Source: Gnetum montanum
Taxonomy: Eukaryota > Streptophyta > Gnetopsida > Gnetales > Gnetaceae
DNA: 64,000 bases
Direction: 5' to 3'
Assembly: GCA_015680685.1 (NCBI GenBank)
Contig: MNCI01015910.1
Span: 1,354,592-1,418,591 of the forward strand
Shown here: positions 13,001 to 24,242 of the stretch, piece after piece
Layout of the letters: each line of letters begins with the position of its first letter
How positions within the stretch are numbered: the stretch's first letter is position 1
Program-made: the position numbers and the translations under genes
The notes under the pieces: generated by a model
Told to the model about the DNA's origin: nothing
Seen by the model: the letters and a program-made list of their open reading frames with translations, nothing else
Databases searched by the model: none

Positions 13001-14344
13001 ATCTTTTTTGTTGTGTTGATTTTGAGACACTTCCTAATTTTTGCTAGTCTTTGCATCTTGTGTCTCTACACTTTTGCTCATATAACTAGGTTAGTAACTG
13101 AACCTCAACCTTTACATCTAAGAGATCCCTTTTTAGAGTGGAGTATATAGTATATAGTTCAAAAAATTTAGTATCTTTTCTATGCATATTTTTCTTTGAT
13201 TTTGTAACCAAATAATGTAGAATAATAATTTTCTATTGCAATTCACTATACCTTTCATCAACTTTACCTTTAGATTCTTCAAGGACATATGTAGATTTTT
13301 CATGTGTAAGAGCCATGCATATAAGATGTGAATCTATTGTAGTACCATAAGCTTTCTCCTCACTTTGTTCATCATCTGAGCTTGTGTAGAGATGTTTGTT
13401 TTTCATGTCAGCTTCTGATTGATCCTTCTTTGGAAACCTACCAACACTTGGACATTCAGAGGCCACATGGCCTCTACCACCACAAACCCAACATTCTATA
13501 GAGGATGCATCAAGATTTGAACTTTTAAAATTCTTACCTCTTTCCTTACCTTTGGTGTCGGGTTGGTTGAAGCTTTTTCCTTTTCTTATAAGTAATCATT
13601 GAACTCTCCTTAACAAGAGAGCCAATTCAACCTCATCATTCGCTTCATGTTTAGGTGACTCATTTTCCTTTGATGAACCTTTAAGGAAAATAGGATTTTC
13701 TTTGATCGTACCTTCACTAATGAGGTTCATCTCATAGGAAATAAGTGCACTTTGAAGCTCTTCAAATTTTAGAACTAAAAAATCTTTGATTTCCTCCATG
13801 GCTATGACTTTTGGTCTAAACTTAGGCTACAAAGTTCTAATCATTTTAATAATCACATCACTTTTAGTCTAATATTTTTCTATTCCCACAAATGGCTACA
13901 ACTAAATCATTGGCTCTAGAGAAATAATCCTTTATTTTCTCTTCACCTTTAATTATGAGATTAACATACTCACTTTGTAGCACCAAAAGCTTTGATTGTT
14001 TGATAACATATGTATCTTCATATGTTTCTTATAGTGTTTCCCAAATTTCTTTAGCTATTTTACATCTAGCTACTCTATTACATTCATATTTACTGAAAGC
14101 ATAATAAAGATATCATTTTACTTTCAAATCAAACATGAACTTATCTTTTCCATTTTGTGTCCATTTGCTTCTTGGCTTGGTAGCTCTAGTGGTGTTGCTG
14201 ATTAGTGGTATGTACCCTTTAAGAATATACTTCTAGACTTTGAACTCTATGGATTCAAAGAATCGTTGCATTGTATCCTTCTATTATGTGAAGTTGATCC
14301 CCATCAAACATTGGTGGCTTGATGTAGGATGCCCCTTCCATCAT
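13001..14344 (-). pseudogene. Copia gag with CCHC zinc knuckle
   Basis: Minus strand. It starts ATGATGGAAGGGGC and encodes SYIKPPMFDGD near the N-terminus, typical of plant copia Gag. A helical segment, FEELQSALISYEMNL (within 13596-13799), resembles the UBN2-type Gag core. A canonical zinc knuckle CWVCGGRGHVASEC (about 13450-13495) would bind element RNA. A Ser/Glu/Lys-rich stretch follows. Several stops and frameshifts split it. It lies directly downstream, in the minus sense, of the iMet primer site, as expected for a copia gag. Confidence 0.75.
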
Positions 14345-14383
14345 TCACTCTTGAGATGTTAAGCTCCAAAATTGAAAGTGCCA

Positions 14384-14396
14384 GGCTCCAATACCA
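14384..14396 (-). promoter_or_regulatory. Copia primer-binding site (tRNA-iMet)
   Basis: On the minus strand TGGTATTGGAGCC lies two bases inside the 5' LTR. It matches the standard TGGTATCAGAGC primer site, complementary to the 3' end of initiator tRNA-Met, with two changes. Confidence 0.8.
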
Positions 14397-14398
14397 CT

Positions 14399-15549
14399 TG
14401 AATATTGAGAACATATAATGAGAGTTGAATAAGTTCCATAATTCAAACAACTAAGATAACCAAAACTGCACATAATTTTTATGTGGTTCTCCAACTTGGA
14501 TACCTCCACACTTGGAGGTTAGAATCCTTATACATCTTCAAACTTTGTTCCTTCAAAAATGTGATTTAGAGGACATCACAACCTTTACAAAGTTTGAGCT
14601 CTTCTAAAAATGTTTTCTCACTAGATAAACACTCAACCCTACAAGGTTCCAACAAGCTCAAAATATGGTTTCAAGGATTCCACAACCTTTATAATGACGT
14701 GAACTCTACATGGAATGTTTTCTTGCTAGAAACACACTCAACCCCACAAATTTCCAACAAGCTCACAAGATGTCTTCTCGTAAGAAGCACATCAACCCTA
14801 TAGGGCTACAAAGAGAGAAACATTCAAGAAAATAATGTAACTAACTTTACAAATACCTTGCACTTAGGTGTACATCACCAATTCATAGCAATTGACAAAT
14901 GATGGAAACAATGAGAAATAAAGGCAATTCACTTGATATAGACAATGATATATATATCAATGAATAATGCTTTGACATTTCCAAAGAATTCCACTTTATT
15001 TTAAATCCTTTTAATTTCCAAATTCTCCTTGAAATCCATGCAATTTCTAGGAAACAACTAGCTGGGACATCCCATTTAAGCTTGGAATGTATATCTATAA
15101 ACAACTCACATTCAGGTGGGAAGTCCCATGGAAAAATTGGGACATCTCAACTGGGACATCCTAGCAACAATTGGAACATCTACTATTATATTAGGATGTC
15201 TAGCCTACAATTTCACTTCAAACTCTAGGATATTTTTCTATCATGTTGGTCATCTTAATAGACTTCAAAACATCTTATTTTTGCCTCTAGACTTCATTTT
15301 CTAATTAAGACCTTGTGTCATCTTAGATCAACATCCTAGCTCTCATTTTATCATCCCATATTTCATCTTGATAACTTAATTCTCATTTTGTCATCCTAGC
15401 TCTTGTTTCAATCATCATGAAGGCCTTGCTTTACACTAATAATCTCGTGTCCTGATTTTATCATCATGTTCTTTCTTATCCCTAAAAGACCACAAGCACA
15501 TTTCCACATTCTTCATTTTTTAACATTTTGAGATACCAAAAGGTCAACA
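14399..15549 (-). repeat. 5' LTR of the copia element
   Basis: Plus-strand ends are TGAATATT and GGTCAACA. On the minus strand it begins TGTTGACCTTTTGGTATC, a common plant copia LTR start, and ends ATATTCA just before the primer site. TAAAT follows at 15550. Confidence 0.85.
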
Positions 15550-15554
15550 TAAAT

Positions 15555-16833
15555 ATGCTAATAAGTGAAAACATAAATCACTAAATATGATAAATGGAAA
15601 ACTTAGGATGTATAAAAAAGAAAATATGTGGTCCATTTTCTGAATACTCACCCATGAGTTTAGGTGTGGGGGAGATGCCCCATCTTAAATCAAGAACCAA
15701 TAAGTATATTTTCACATTTTGTTTTATAATTTTTTTTTATCATTTTTCTATTTCTTCAAAATTTTCTAATTCTTAGTATGTTTTCAATTTCTTATTACTT
15801 TCCTTTTCTTTATAACTTTATATTTTCTATAATCACTTGCTTTATGTTTTTGTAAATATTTACTAGTTTTTTTCTATAACATTTCTAGTCATGATGCAAA
15901 AATAAACACCATGTGTTGTGGTTTTTTCCTATGCTATCAAGAATATTTGGTAAATAATTGTGTAAAGCGGTGAAAACACATCATCCATTCCTTCAATTTC
16001 TATAAATAAGAGGTCTTTATCATGAAATTAATATGGTTCTTCTAACATGAAACTAAAATTAACTCATAATCATTATGCCCTAAAGAAAAGAAGAAGAACC
16101 AAGAAGGAATGAAAAAGGGTATGATATCAAGGGAATTTGATGACTCTTTACACTTCCTATATGGATATTACTACTCTATGTGTTTATATCATCACTCATG
16201 TTTTAATTTTGATGGAAGCATGTTCTTAAATAAGTGTTGCCTTTCCATGTCACTGGAAAGACATGTTATCCATGCCTAAAGGTGGTCCTTTAGTAAGGAA
16301 ACCACAAACACCAATTAATTAATTCACAAAAGAAAATTGATTCCTATGGTACCACTGGAAAGACATGTTACCTATGCCTAGAGGTAGGCTACTTCCAAGA
16401 ATCCCAAAGATTTCTCAAAATAATCTCATCATGTGACTGGAAAAACATGTTACCTATGCCTAAAGGTACTCTTTTGGTGGGATTAACATTAGCTATTAGG
16501 CTAGAAAGAAATGTTACCCATGCCTGAAGGCATCCCTCCAATGAATGGCCAAGTTTCCTTATATTTTAATGTTTAAATAATTAATTAATCAAAACTACTT
16601 CCTTTTTTCCATTCTTGAGTAGTGATGTTTTGATATGGTTGTGGTGGTCATATGGTGCTAAGTTTGGCATGAGGTACTACAGCATCACTAGTAAAGGTAT
16701 GAACTCAGTTTGAAACCTGACCAAATAGGTATGATGATCATTTTAATCAAAATTAACAAAAGAACCTATTGCATACATGGTAAGGTATCTCGCATCCTGA
16801 TCTTTGCAATTCCTTCTCTTTCCATTATTCATC
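15555..16833 (+). other. Integrase-like tail and first part of C 3' UTR
   Basis: At about 15650-15690 a GTTTAGGTGTGGGGGAGATG segment matches the end-of-pol motif of relatives. Then comes non-coding sequence with four imperfect copies of a motif reading about GGAAAGACATGTTACCTATG plus CCTAAAGG, at about 16255, 16354, 16438 and 16503. The UTR is interrupted at 16834 by element B and resumes at 39565. Confidence 0.65.
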
Positions 16834-17859
16834 TGATGAGTGGCGAGGTACCCCTACACTCAACCATATGAAACGAGCGTCGCACGTGCGATCTGGTCGA
16901 ACTCCATAGACTAAATGCCTAAATGCCCCATGGAAAACTTGGGGTTAATCATTCGTTATCTTCCCAGAATTACTTGTTGTTGTCACGGTGTATGGTTAAG
17001 TAAGTCTGAGGTATATGATTTTTATGGTCTTTTATGGATTTTTCTCCTATGCTAAAGGGTGAAGGGTTGAGAGAACTAACTAACCCTATCTAAGGACCTA
17101 AGTCTAAATTAACTAGCATCAGCATTCGTTCCCACTTACCGTACACACCCTAAACTATGTAACTATGGCTACCAAACACTAATCGTTACTGGGATCACCA
17201 CACGTAACACACGTGCTCGAAGTGGTCGTACTGAGGCACTTAACTAGGAGGAAAGGGTTGAGAGAATCTAACTAGCCTAAGTGCGATGAGTAGCCAATTC
17301 CTTGACTAACCATACACATTTTTCATGCATGACTACCACTGGGATTACCAACCATAGATCCTGGATGTGCCATTGGGTTACCAAGTAGTCACACAAGATG
17401 CTCATAATCAAGTCGTACTCATACCGCATGCGATGAGCAACCGATTCCTTGACTAACCGTACACATCCTTAGATGCTCGTAATCAAGTCGTACTCATACC
17501 ACATTCTAGGAAAGTAATAAATAACAATTAAATAAAATCCTATTCCATGCACTGCAAGGTTTATCCAATCAAGTTTCTCTTTATTTTCGTACACAACATG
17601 TGTTCAGGTACAATGTTGCTCGAATAAAGATTCGTTCACTCCAGGACTCCTATTGTGGGCACATGGAAAATAATCTATCTCTGGAGTGATCAAACTACCA
17701 GAGTTTTCCTACTTCTAGACCAGGATGGGAAATAAGGGTAGTGCTGCCTCTTATTTATAGATTTGGTGGTGGACCGCGATATCGCATACGCGATATCACA
17801 GGGGATGACGCAATATTGCATATGCGATATTGCAGTGCATGTGATATCGTGTCTCATCA
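16834..17859 (-). repeat. 3' LTR of element B
   Basis: Plus-strand ends are TGATGAGTGGCGAGG and GTCTCATCA. It matches 38548-39559. On the minus strand the U3 GATATC array (17771-17850) precedes TATAAATA (complement at 17751-17759). Element A inserted at its very edge: ATCAT at 17856-17860 is duplicated at 34879-34883. Confidence 0.9.
17771..17850 (-). repeat. GATATC palindrome array in U3 of B (left LTR)
   Basis: About five copies of CGATATCG-like palindromes (CGCGATATCGC, CGCGATATCAC, CGCAATATTGC, TGCGATATTGC, TGTGATATCGT) in 80 bp, just upstream of the minus-strand TATA box. One unit of about 17 bp is absent from the other LTR of the same element (39484-39550). Confidence 0.85.
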
Positions 17860-18019
17860 TTGAAACATCGTGAAAATCATGAATCGGCCTAGGGTGAAGA
17901 TTCATGATTCGGGTGAAAGTTTGCAATAGAAATTTAGAAGATAGAACAAGGCAAAGAGGCATGCAGCATCAAGTCTCCAAGTTTCTTACAAATTCTAACC
18001 TTATTTTGTTTTGTTTTCT

Positions 18020-18480
18020 CTCTTTACGCTACATTATGCAACATAGCGTAATGTCGCTCAGCGTAACTCTGCTTAATGTAGCCTGATATCTGAAGGGCTG
18101 AATTTATGCTCCATTACTCAGAGCAGCATAATGAGCTTCGAGGAAGTCAAAGTCAGAGTCCAAAGAAGCGCGGCAGATTGACTTCTTCTTTTTTTACAGA
18201 TTGGTCGCTTTACGCTTATCACGCTACGCAGCGTAAACAAGCGTAACTTGTTGTGAAGTTGACCATTTTACACTCTATTACGCTTTGCAGTGTAAATAAG
18301 TGTAAAGCAGCCTGAGTTAACTACCTTTATGCTCTATTACGCTCTGCCACGCTATGCAGCGTAAAAAAGTGTAATACAGCGTAAGGCCAGCTAAGGCAGT
18401 ACCAGGCACGCACTTGCTATCCATACGTAGTAATACGCTTATCAGCGTATCACAGCATAATCATGAGGCAGTTTCAGTAG
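18020..18480 (+). repeat. AGCGTAA / TTACGCT array in U3 of A (5' LTR)
   Basis: Some twenty intact or one-off copies of the heptamer, in both orientations, often as facing pairs (for example TACGCTACGCAGCGTAA), end about 150 bp before the TATA box. The same array sits at 33555-34005 in the 3' LTR. Facing pairs can form short hairpins or bind a dimeric factor. Confidence 0.85.
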
Positions 18481-18628
18481 GAGTGGTTGACAGCGTACTT
18501 TGCCCCCCTCCCCCCGAAACGTGATGCGACATGACCAATTTCAATATAAAATTTGTCAAGTCAATGGCACTCTGAAAGTTCGAGACACATGTCACCAAGT
18601 CCATCCCTTCTCCATGTGATGCTGAACT

Positions 18629-18636
18629 TATAAATA
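18629..18636 (+). promoter_or_regulatory. TATA box of element A 5' LTR
   Basis: TATAAATA downstream of the U3 array; the equivalent in the 3' LTR is at 34163-34170. It would drive the genomic RNA of the element. Confidence 0.7.
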
Positions 18637-19352
18637 CTCCAGTTGATAGAGAAAAGGGGGATCTTTCTTCCTAGAAAAAGACCAAAGACATTGTTTGAGC
18701 ATTGGCAGCAGGAGCGACGAGTATTTTTAGTGAAAACATTATCCTCTCCATTGGCAATCATTAGCAGTTTTGAGCAAAGGTTATCGAAGGAAAAAAGAGC
18801 AAATCAGAGATCGAGAGATCACCTGGTACGATTGGCAAAGTTTATTGATCAGAAATAGTTGATCGATAGACATCTATGCTTGACCTTCCTTGCATTCCAC
18901 TTTTGGCTTACGAGGTAGATCAAGCTTCATTATGTACCCCCTTTTGAAAAGTTTCCTTGTTGTTTTGTGTATGCTTCGCACAAAGATAGGCAAAGTCTGC
19001 CATCCGAACGTTGTATGCAATATATTCAGCTTTCGATTCAACACATAGATCTTGGAATTACACATCTTTTTAAATCCAATTTTTTTTATCACGTTGACGT
19101 TACCGTTATTTCAATTTATTTACATTGTTTTCCACTCCTTCTATGATTCATTGAGTTAATTATATGAGACATACATTATAGCGATATTCGACAAATTTAC
19201 TGATTAAGTAAGTCCCTGTCTGATCGACAAGACCGTTCAGGGCACCGCAGATTCGTTTTCTCTAGCATGGCCCTCGCACGGATCCGTGGTTAAGACTGTG
19301 TACACGGATCTTCACTCAGTATTTCTAGCGACCGACATTTTCTGCCATTATA

Positions 19353-19601
19353 GTTTTCTAGTGCTAGAAGGAGGGCCTGAACCTCTGATCCGTATTTTAT
19401 GGTTTAGCCCTGTAAGCAATCCGTACCTGCATTCACAAAATGTAAACGTAATACCTCTAGGGAAGTTTATGAAAATCGTGTGGTGTAGATTGGTCACAAT
19501 AACAACTCCTTTAGAGTCCTATAGGGTAGAAAGCCAAATCGTAATTTTTTTTTCCATCACCTTTTAAACCTTTTCTTTGTTGTCATCGATCTATCTGAGA
19601 G
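19353..19601 (+). promoter_or_regulatory. Leader and putative primer-binding site of A
   Basis: The bases after the LTR include TAGTGCTAGAAGGAGGGCCT (19359-19378). A TGGTGCTGGAAGGAGGG-like site with G-to-A decay would fit a primer site, but I cannot name the tRNA. TTCTAGTGCTAGAA within it can form a perfect six-base hairpin. Confidence 0.45.
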
Positions 19602-22413
19602 ATGGATTCTAAACATACAACCACTGCAGCTATGATTGCCACTGACTCGGGTGCAATAACTATAAATCCCGTTACCATTCCTGAATCAGCTTTTAGTGTG
19701 ACAGGACCTCAAGGACCATCGCATCGTTCATTGCGATTACAGGGTAAGGATCCTTCACTCACCATCTTGACTCCTAAAGAGTATAATTTCATTTGTGTCA
19801 AGATCCAAGCGAAACTTACCCTTAGCCGAGCCGAGATAGAAGCAAAATGAAATTACGAGCTGATCCACAGAGGTGGTCAAGACTTCATCCCTACTACTTA
19901 TGACATCATCCCCCTGACTGATCATTATCATGAACTCCTATCCCAACTAGTTATGGCTAAGAATTGGACTACACAGTCTATTCTAGAACCTCAAAACGGG
20001 AGGAGGAGGAAGATGAATTCGTAGCTCAGTCTAAACACATGGATTCATACCATACCCTTAGCCCCCATACATATGTGAATCCCCTGTTTAATCCTCTCAC
20101 CAGAGAAGCTACCCATCTCAACCCAATCATAACCACCCAAATGCATATTCCCATCATCTCGCAAGCCACCATGCAATCCTCAGTCTTGCAAGTACAAATG
20201 CCATCCCAAAATAACATGGGAGTAATCCTTTCGTTGCATGTAATCAGTATTCTGTCGATGATGCCTGCATCTACCGCACCCCATTTCATTCCCCAAGTGT
20301 AGGTCCATGCCACGTCTATAACCTGCCCAGTGCAAAATCCGGTGCAAACCTTATTGTCACAGCCCATTGCAAGGCAACAGATCGCAACCACTGTTCAATT
20401 GCAACGATTTGTTTAACAACCCATGGCTGGTCAGTGGATCATGCTTGTTGCACAACATAATCAATCTGCGTTATACGGTGTGCAACCCTTAGCTACATCT
20501 ACCACACATGTCCCTCAAATAACCGCACAACATCCTTACACTCTCCATCCTACACATCCGGTGACGGCCAATTTTTCTGCACAACCTATCAGGTGGTGGG
20601 TTTCACAGGTAGCTCCATCTACGGGGACAGTCCCCGTTGCACCGTCTGTCAGCCAAGCTATCGCTCCCTTTCCATTGCCTGGAATGGCTCTTTCAGTACA
20701 ACCCCCTGCTCCTCCAGCACCAACTTCATCCTCAACAGGTCTGGATCAAGCTTTTTGCTTATTCAAACCCTCACCGAGGAAGTTAAGTGCCTTAAAGCTA
20801 CTGGATCTGATACAATACAGGTCATGGATTTCTACCATGATGACCCCATCAACCCAGTAGTCCCCATGCTGTTGTTGCCTCCAGGCATGTCGTTGCCCCA
20901 TTTTACTAAATACAATGGGGAAGGTGATCCTAATGCTCATCTCGTTACCTTTAGGTCTGAATCCTTGCTACTGCAACAATGGCCTCATACGATTATCCGT
21001 GTCTTTGTAATGTCTCTGGCAGGTAAGGCCTTGGATTGGTATCGAGCACTCCCTCGCTCTTCCATCTCAACCTTGGAAGAGCTCCTAACACAATTTGTGA
21101 CTCGCTTTAAATACAATTTAAAGCCGAAAGTCATGTTAGACCAACTTATGGGAGTGAAACAAAACCCGCTTGGGCCAGTCCAGAAGTTTATACAGTGATG
21201 GAGCACTACTCTGAATGAAATCCGCGAGCCTATTGCGGAAGCCCATCTGTTGGCTATTTTCAAAGGAGTAGTTAACGACTTCATCAAGTCTAAACTATAC
21301 TACCTTGCCCCTCGCTCCTTGATTCAAGCTTTCACGCAAACAAAGGACATCCAAGATGCTGCGGAGGCTAGCAAAGACCCAGCGTATGTAGGTTATAAGA
21401 ACGCCAATAATAAGGGTAAAGACAAAGGTAAAACAGCAATGACGACAGTAGCTGCACTAGCCGAGGGTGCCAAAAACAAGAATAACAAGAAGGCACCCAC
21501 AACGCCTGCCAAGACCACGGCTGGTACAAGCAGCACTGGCCAAGAAGCACTTGCCCCTGAAAAGCCCTCACAGTCAAAACCAAACTTCAAGCGTAAAGAT
21601 CGTTCAAAATATACAGCCCTGCCTATAAAGCATTTGAAACTATTGAAACAATTATTAGGAGTAGGATATATTCAAAACAAAAAAGTATCCAAAGAAGCTC
21701 TGCAGCATCACAGGCGCCATTGTGAATTGCTGAAGAATCATTCTTTAGCTCTACCCAATGAACCGCCAATCCCTAAGTCTTTTAGGCTAGACCGTTTTTG
21801 TGACTACCACCAGTTGTGTGGTCACGACACTGATTACTATTGGGTGTTGAAGGACGATATTCAACACATGATTAATGATGGTTCTTTGAAACTAGATAGC
21901 AGTAGTCCAACACGTCCCAAAAACCAGGTGATGCATGTGTACAAAGACTCATTAAATGCAAATAACGTAATGTACACCATCAACATGGTAAGTACGGACA
22001 ATGAGAGGAAGGTACCGCCTAAACAACCCTTTGTGTTACATGTACCTATCAGTTCATCCCAAGAGGCAAGTTCTTCATCGGTAGTTAGCGGCGTCTTGAG
22101 GCCACTCTTTGTTATTCGGACACCCTCTCAAACTATAACTCAGTCTCACATTAGCAATAAAGTTACAGCCATACCCACACCTACTCCTAAGGCACCTTTT
22201 GTTCTTAGGGTAAAAAAACCATCAGCTTCCCCTTTTACACAGGAGCGAGCCTCTAACCAAAACCATCAACCGCCATCCAATAAAAAAAAGGAAGGAGATG
22301 CATCAATTAACACAACTAAAGACCGTTCTACGCTAGGGTTTGCTAAGCCCCAGCCCCTAACTTCTGTACCTTTGCCTACACCTCCTGGGCAAAACAAAGG
22401 TATAGAAACATAA
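19602..22413 (+). pseudogene. Gag of element A (Tat type), disrupted
   Basis: Gag forms the particle and binds RNA. The ATG at 19602 opens an N-terminal segment (MDSKHTTTAAM) stopped by TGA at 19848. Low-complexity Pro/Gln/Thr/Ser sequence follows in another frame to about 20790. The capsid-like core runs about 20880-21400 with LPHFTKYNGEGDPNAHL, AGKALDWYRALP and TLEELLTQFVTRF. A Lys/Ala-rich linker follows. A Tat-type Cys/His motif, FCDYHQLCGHDTDYYW, is at about 21798-21846. Two frameshifts (about 19910, about 20790) and stops at 21196 and 22411 break it. From about 20790 to 23430 a single frame links gag to protease, as in a Gag-Pro fusion. Confidence 0.85.
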
Positions 22414-23430
22414 CCATCTCCCCTCGGTAGAAAGAAATACAACCCTCTGACCAACGCTATTCCGCCTCGGGAAATTCGTCTCTTAGGACGAATGGAAGAA
22501 GAAAGAGTGGACAAGCCACCCAGCCGAGAGCGGGACCTCCTCGATGCATTTACGCAAGTCAAGCAGGCTCTAAAATAGAAGAACATAACATTGAGCCTCT
22601 ATGACTTACTTATGACATCTCAAAAGCACCGTGAGGCTATGGTCCGTATGCTGACATCCATACCTGTGGATGAAAGCTTACCAGTGGAAGAGGAAGCGAT
22701 ACATGCTGTCATGTTTCCCCCCACCGCTAAGTGACCCAAACCTACCCCATTGATCTTTCATGATGAATCCATCAAAGATGATCCTGAGAAATGTCGAGTG
22801 ATGATAGAACCCATGTTCATCACCATCCGGGTTGGTCAACATCGGATCCGAAGGGTGCACGTTGACGATGGTGCGGCTACGAATGTCATCCCTTATCCTA
22901 TAGTGGATAAATTGGGCCTGGTCGACCAGATCAGTCCTACGATGACATCGTGCCTAAAGTCATTCAACAGGGCATGAGTTCAGGTCAAAGGGATTGTACA
23001 TATCGATTTTTTGGTAGGAGACCAATTCCCAACAGATATCACATTTATCGTTGTCGAGGAGACGCCTAGCTTCAACCTGATTCTAGGGAGGTCCTGGCTA
23101 GCCCAACTGAGGGCAGTTTCATCACCGATACACCAAGAGATAAACCTACCTTATGCAGGAGGAGAGGTAGTGATACACGGTGATGAAATAAATTCTAGAA
23201 TCGTCAATAACATTGAGGAAGAATGGGGTTCAGAAATTGAAATGCCTGAAGATCAAACCCATGTCCAAATTCCCGAACAAGTCAAAATAACTAATGACAG
23301 CCTATCCTGGGCCGACCTACCATTTCAGGGAGAGGAGGATGATGTGGAGGAGTCAGGCCATAAGCCTCCTTGCCCTTACGCACCACTCAACGTAAAAGCT
23401 ATCAAGAAACAATTACGGGCTAGCGATTGA
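22414..23430 (+). pseudogene. Aspartic protease region of element A
   Basis: Same frame as gag. Retroviral-type protease would cut the polyprotein. The active-site segment is VDDGAATNVIP (22861-22893), with Asp-Asp-Gly where many relatives have Asp-Ser/Thr-Gly or Asp-Gly-Gly. A second half-motif, FNLILGRSWL, lies near 23072-23101. In-frame stops at 22576, 22733, 22975 and 23428 are each one C-to-T change from Gln or Arg codons. An acidic tail (EGEEDDVEE-like) follows, then coding stops and does not resume in sense until about 28244. Confidence 0.85.
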
Positions 23431-23927
23431 CCTGCGTGGTATTTACGCACATCGTTACATTTTCACTAGTTTTGCCATTTATGCTTATAAATTTTGACTG
23501 TCAATTTTGTTTAATATACATATATTTATGTCTTCTATCCATTATACCATTTACGTTTCCCAGTTTACACCATTTACGCTTCTTGACTCCTATTAGTTAT
23601 ATTAGTACGATTACGCAAATATGTACACTTTTATCAATTGCATTCTCCCACGTATGCAAATGGCCTACAACGGCCTAAAACTAGCAAATTCATTTATATC
23701 TTACGCAAACACTATGTAACAGCCCGCAATGGCCTTAAACTAGCAACTCCATTCTACAGTCATATAGCGCCACATATCCAAAACCTTCAACAATTCTATT
23801 TACGCTTTATATAAATAAAGACATAAAATTAAAAAAAACATAACATAAAGAAAATTTCATGATTAATCAAGCCAAAATTTATATTGTCTTTGTTCAACCT
23901 CATAAATAAAATCATGCATAATCATAA

Positions 23928-24161
23928 TTACGCATCCCCTCTAGTACCACTGTCTCCCGTATCCCTTAACTCTGGCTCTAAGCCTAACAAATCATCTTCG
24001 TATGGGTCATCCCTTTTAGGAAGTATTCCTTCATGAGGAACGTCATCTTCATAGGGCTCTTCCACTAACACTTGCTCCCCAAGGGGATGATCTGCATCAT
24101 TACTCTCTCCTTCCTGAACGTGCTCCTCATCCTGTCCATCTTCTTCGTTTGTTCCTTGTAA
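23928..24161 (-). CDS. Acidic C-terminal exon of the antisense gene
   Basis: Minus strand, 77 codons without a stop, then TAA. It begins after a TGTATGTAG acceptor-like site and has no ATG of its own. The product is strongly acidic: LQGTNEEDGQDEEHVQEGES at the start, PYEDDVPHEG and DDPYEDDLLGLEPE later. An open acidic tail in such decayed surroundings argues for past coding. The join to the upstream exon is one base out of frame with the consensus donor GTGAGTAAG near 24245, so an indel or another splice site is needed. Confidence 0.5.
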   Translation of the reverse strand, partial: LQGTNEEDGQDEEHVQEGESNDADHPLGEQVLVEEPYEDDVPHEGILPKRDDPYEDDLLGLEPELRDTGDSGTRGDA

Positions 24162-24242
24162 CTACATACAACAAGTACATCAGCAAAAGCCATGATAGGA
24201 CAATTCAGAAAATTTAAATTCAATAACACTAAAACTTACTCA

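Larger units (their letters stand above)
9796..15549 (-). mobile_element. Copia retrotransposon inserted in C
   Basis: Two LTRs of about 1.13-1.15 kb (9796-10928, 14399-15549) are flanked by TAAAT at 9791-9795 and 15550-15554. The minus orientation follows from the tRNA-iMet-type primer site inside the right LTR, the purine tract inside the left LTR and the minus-strand gag. The internal region is only 3.5 kb and shows gag but no RT or integrase that I can recognise, so it is probably a non-autonomous or deleted copia. Confidence 0.85.
17861..19352 (+). repeat. 5' LTR of element A
   Basis: Begins TGAAACATCG and ends CCATTATA, where the 3' LTR ends CGTTACA (terminal C changed to T). It contains the AGCGTAA/TTACGCT array and TATAAATA at 18629-18636. 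An open frame of about 72 codons (18643-18858) has a counterpart in the 3' LTR (34217-34444). Confidence 0.9.

Noticed and set aside
18020-18480. Host satellite DNA or CRISPR-like array
   Set aside because: The repeat is inside a defined LTR and is present in both LTRs of A; units are short, in both orientations, and have no spacers of constant length.
20026-20391. 121-codon minus-strand frame opposite A gag
   Set aside because: Lies opposite low-complexity Gag coding sequence; no motif, no splice sites, no matching unit elsewhere.
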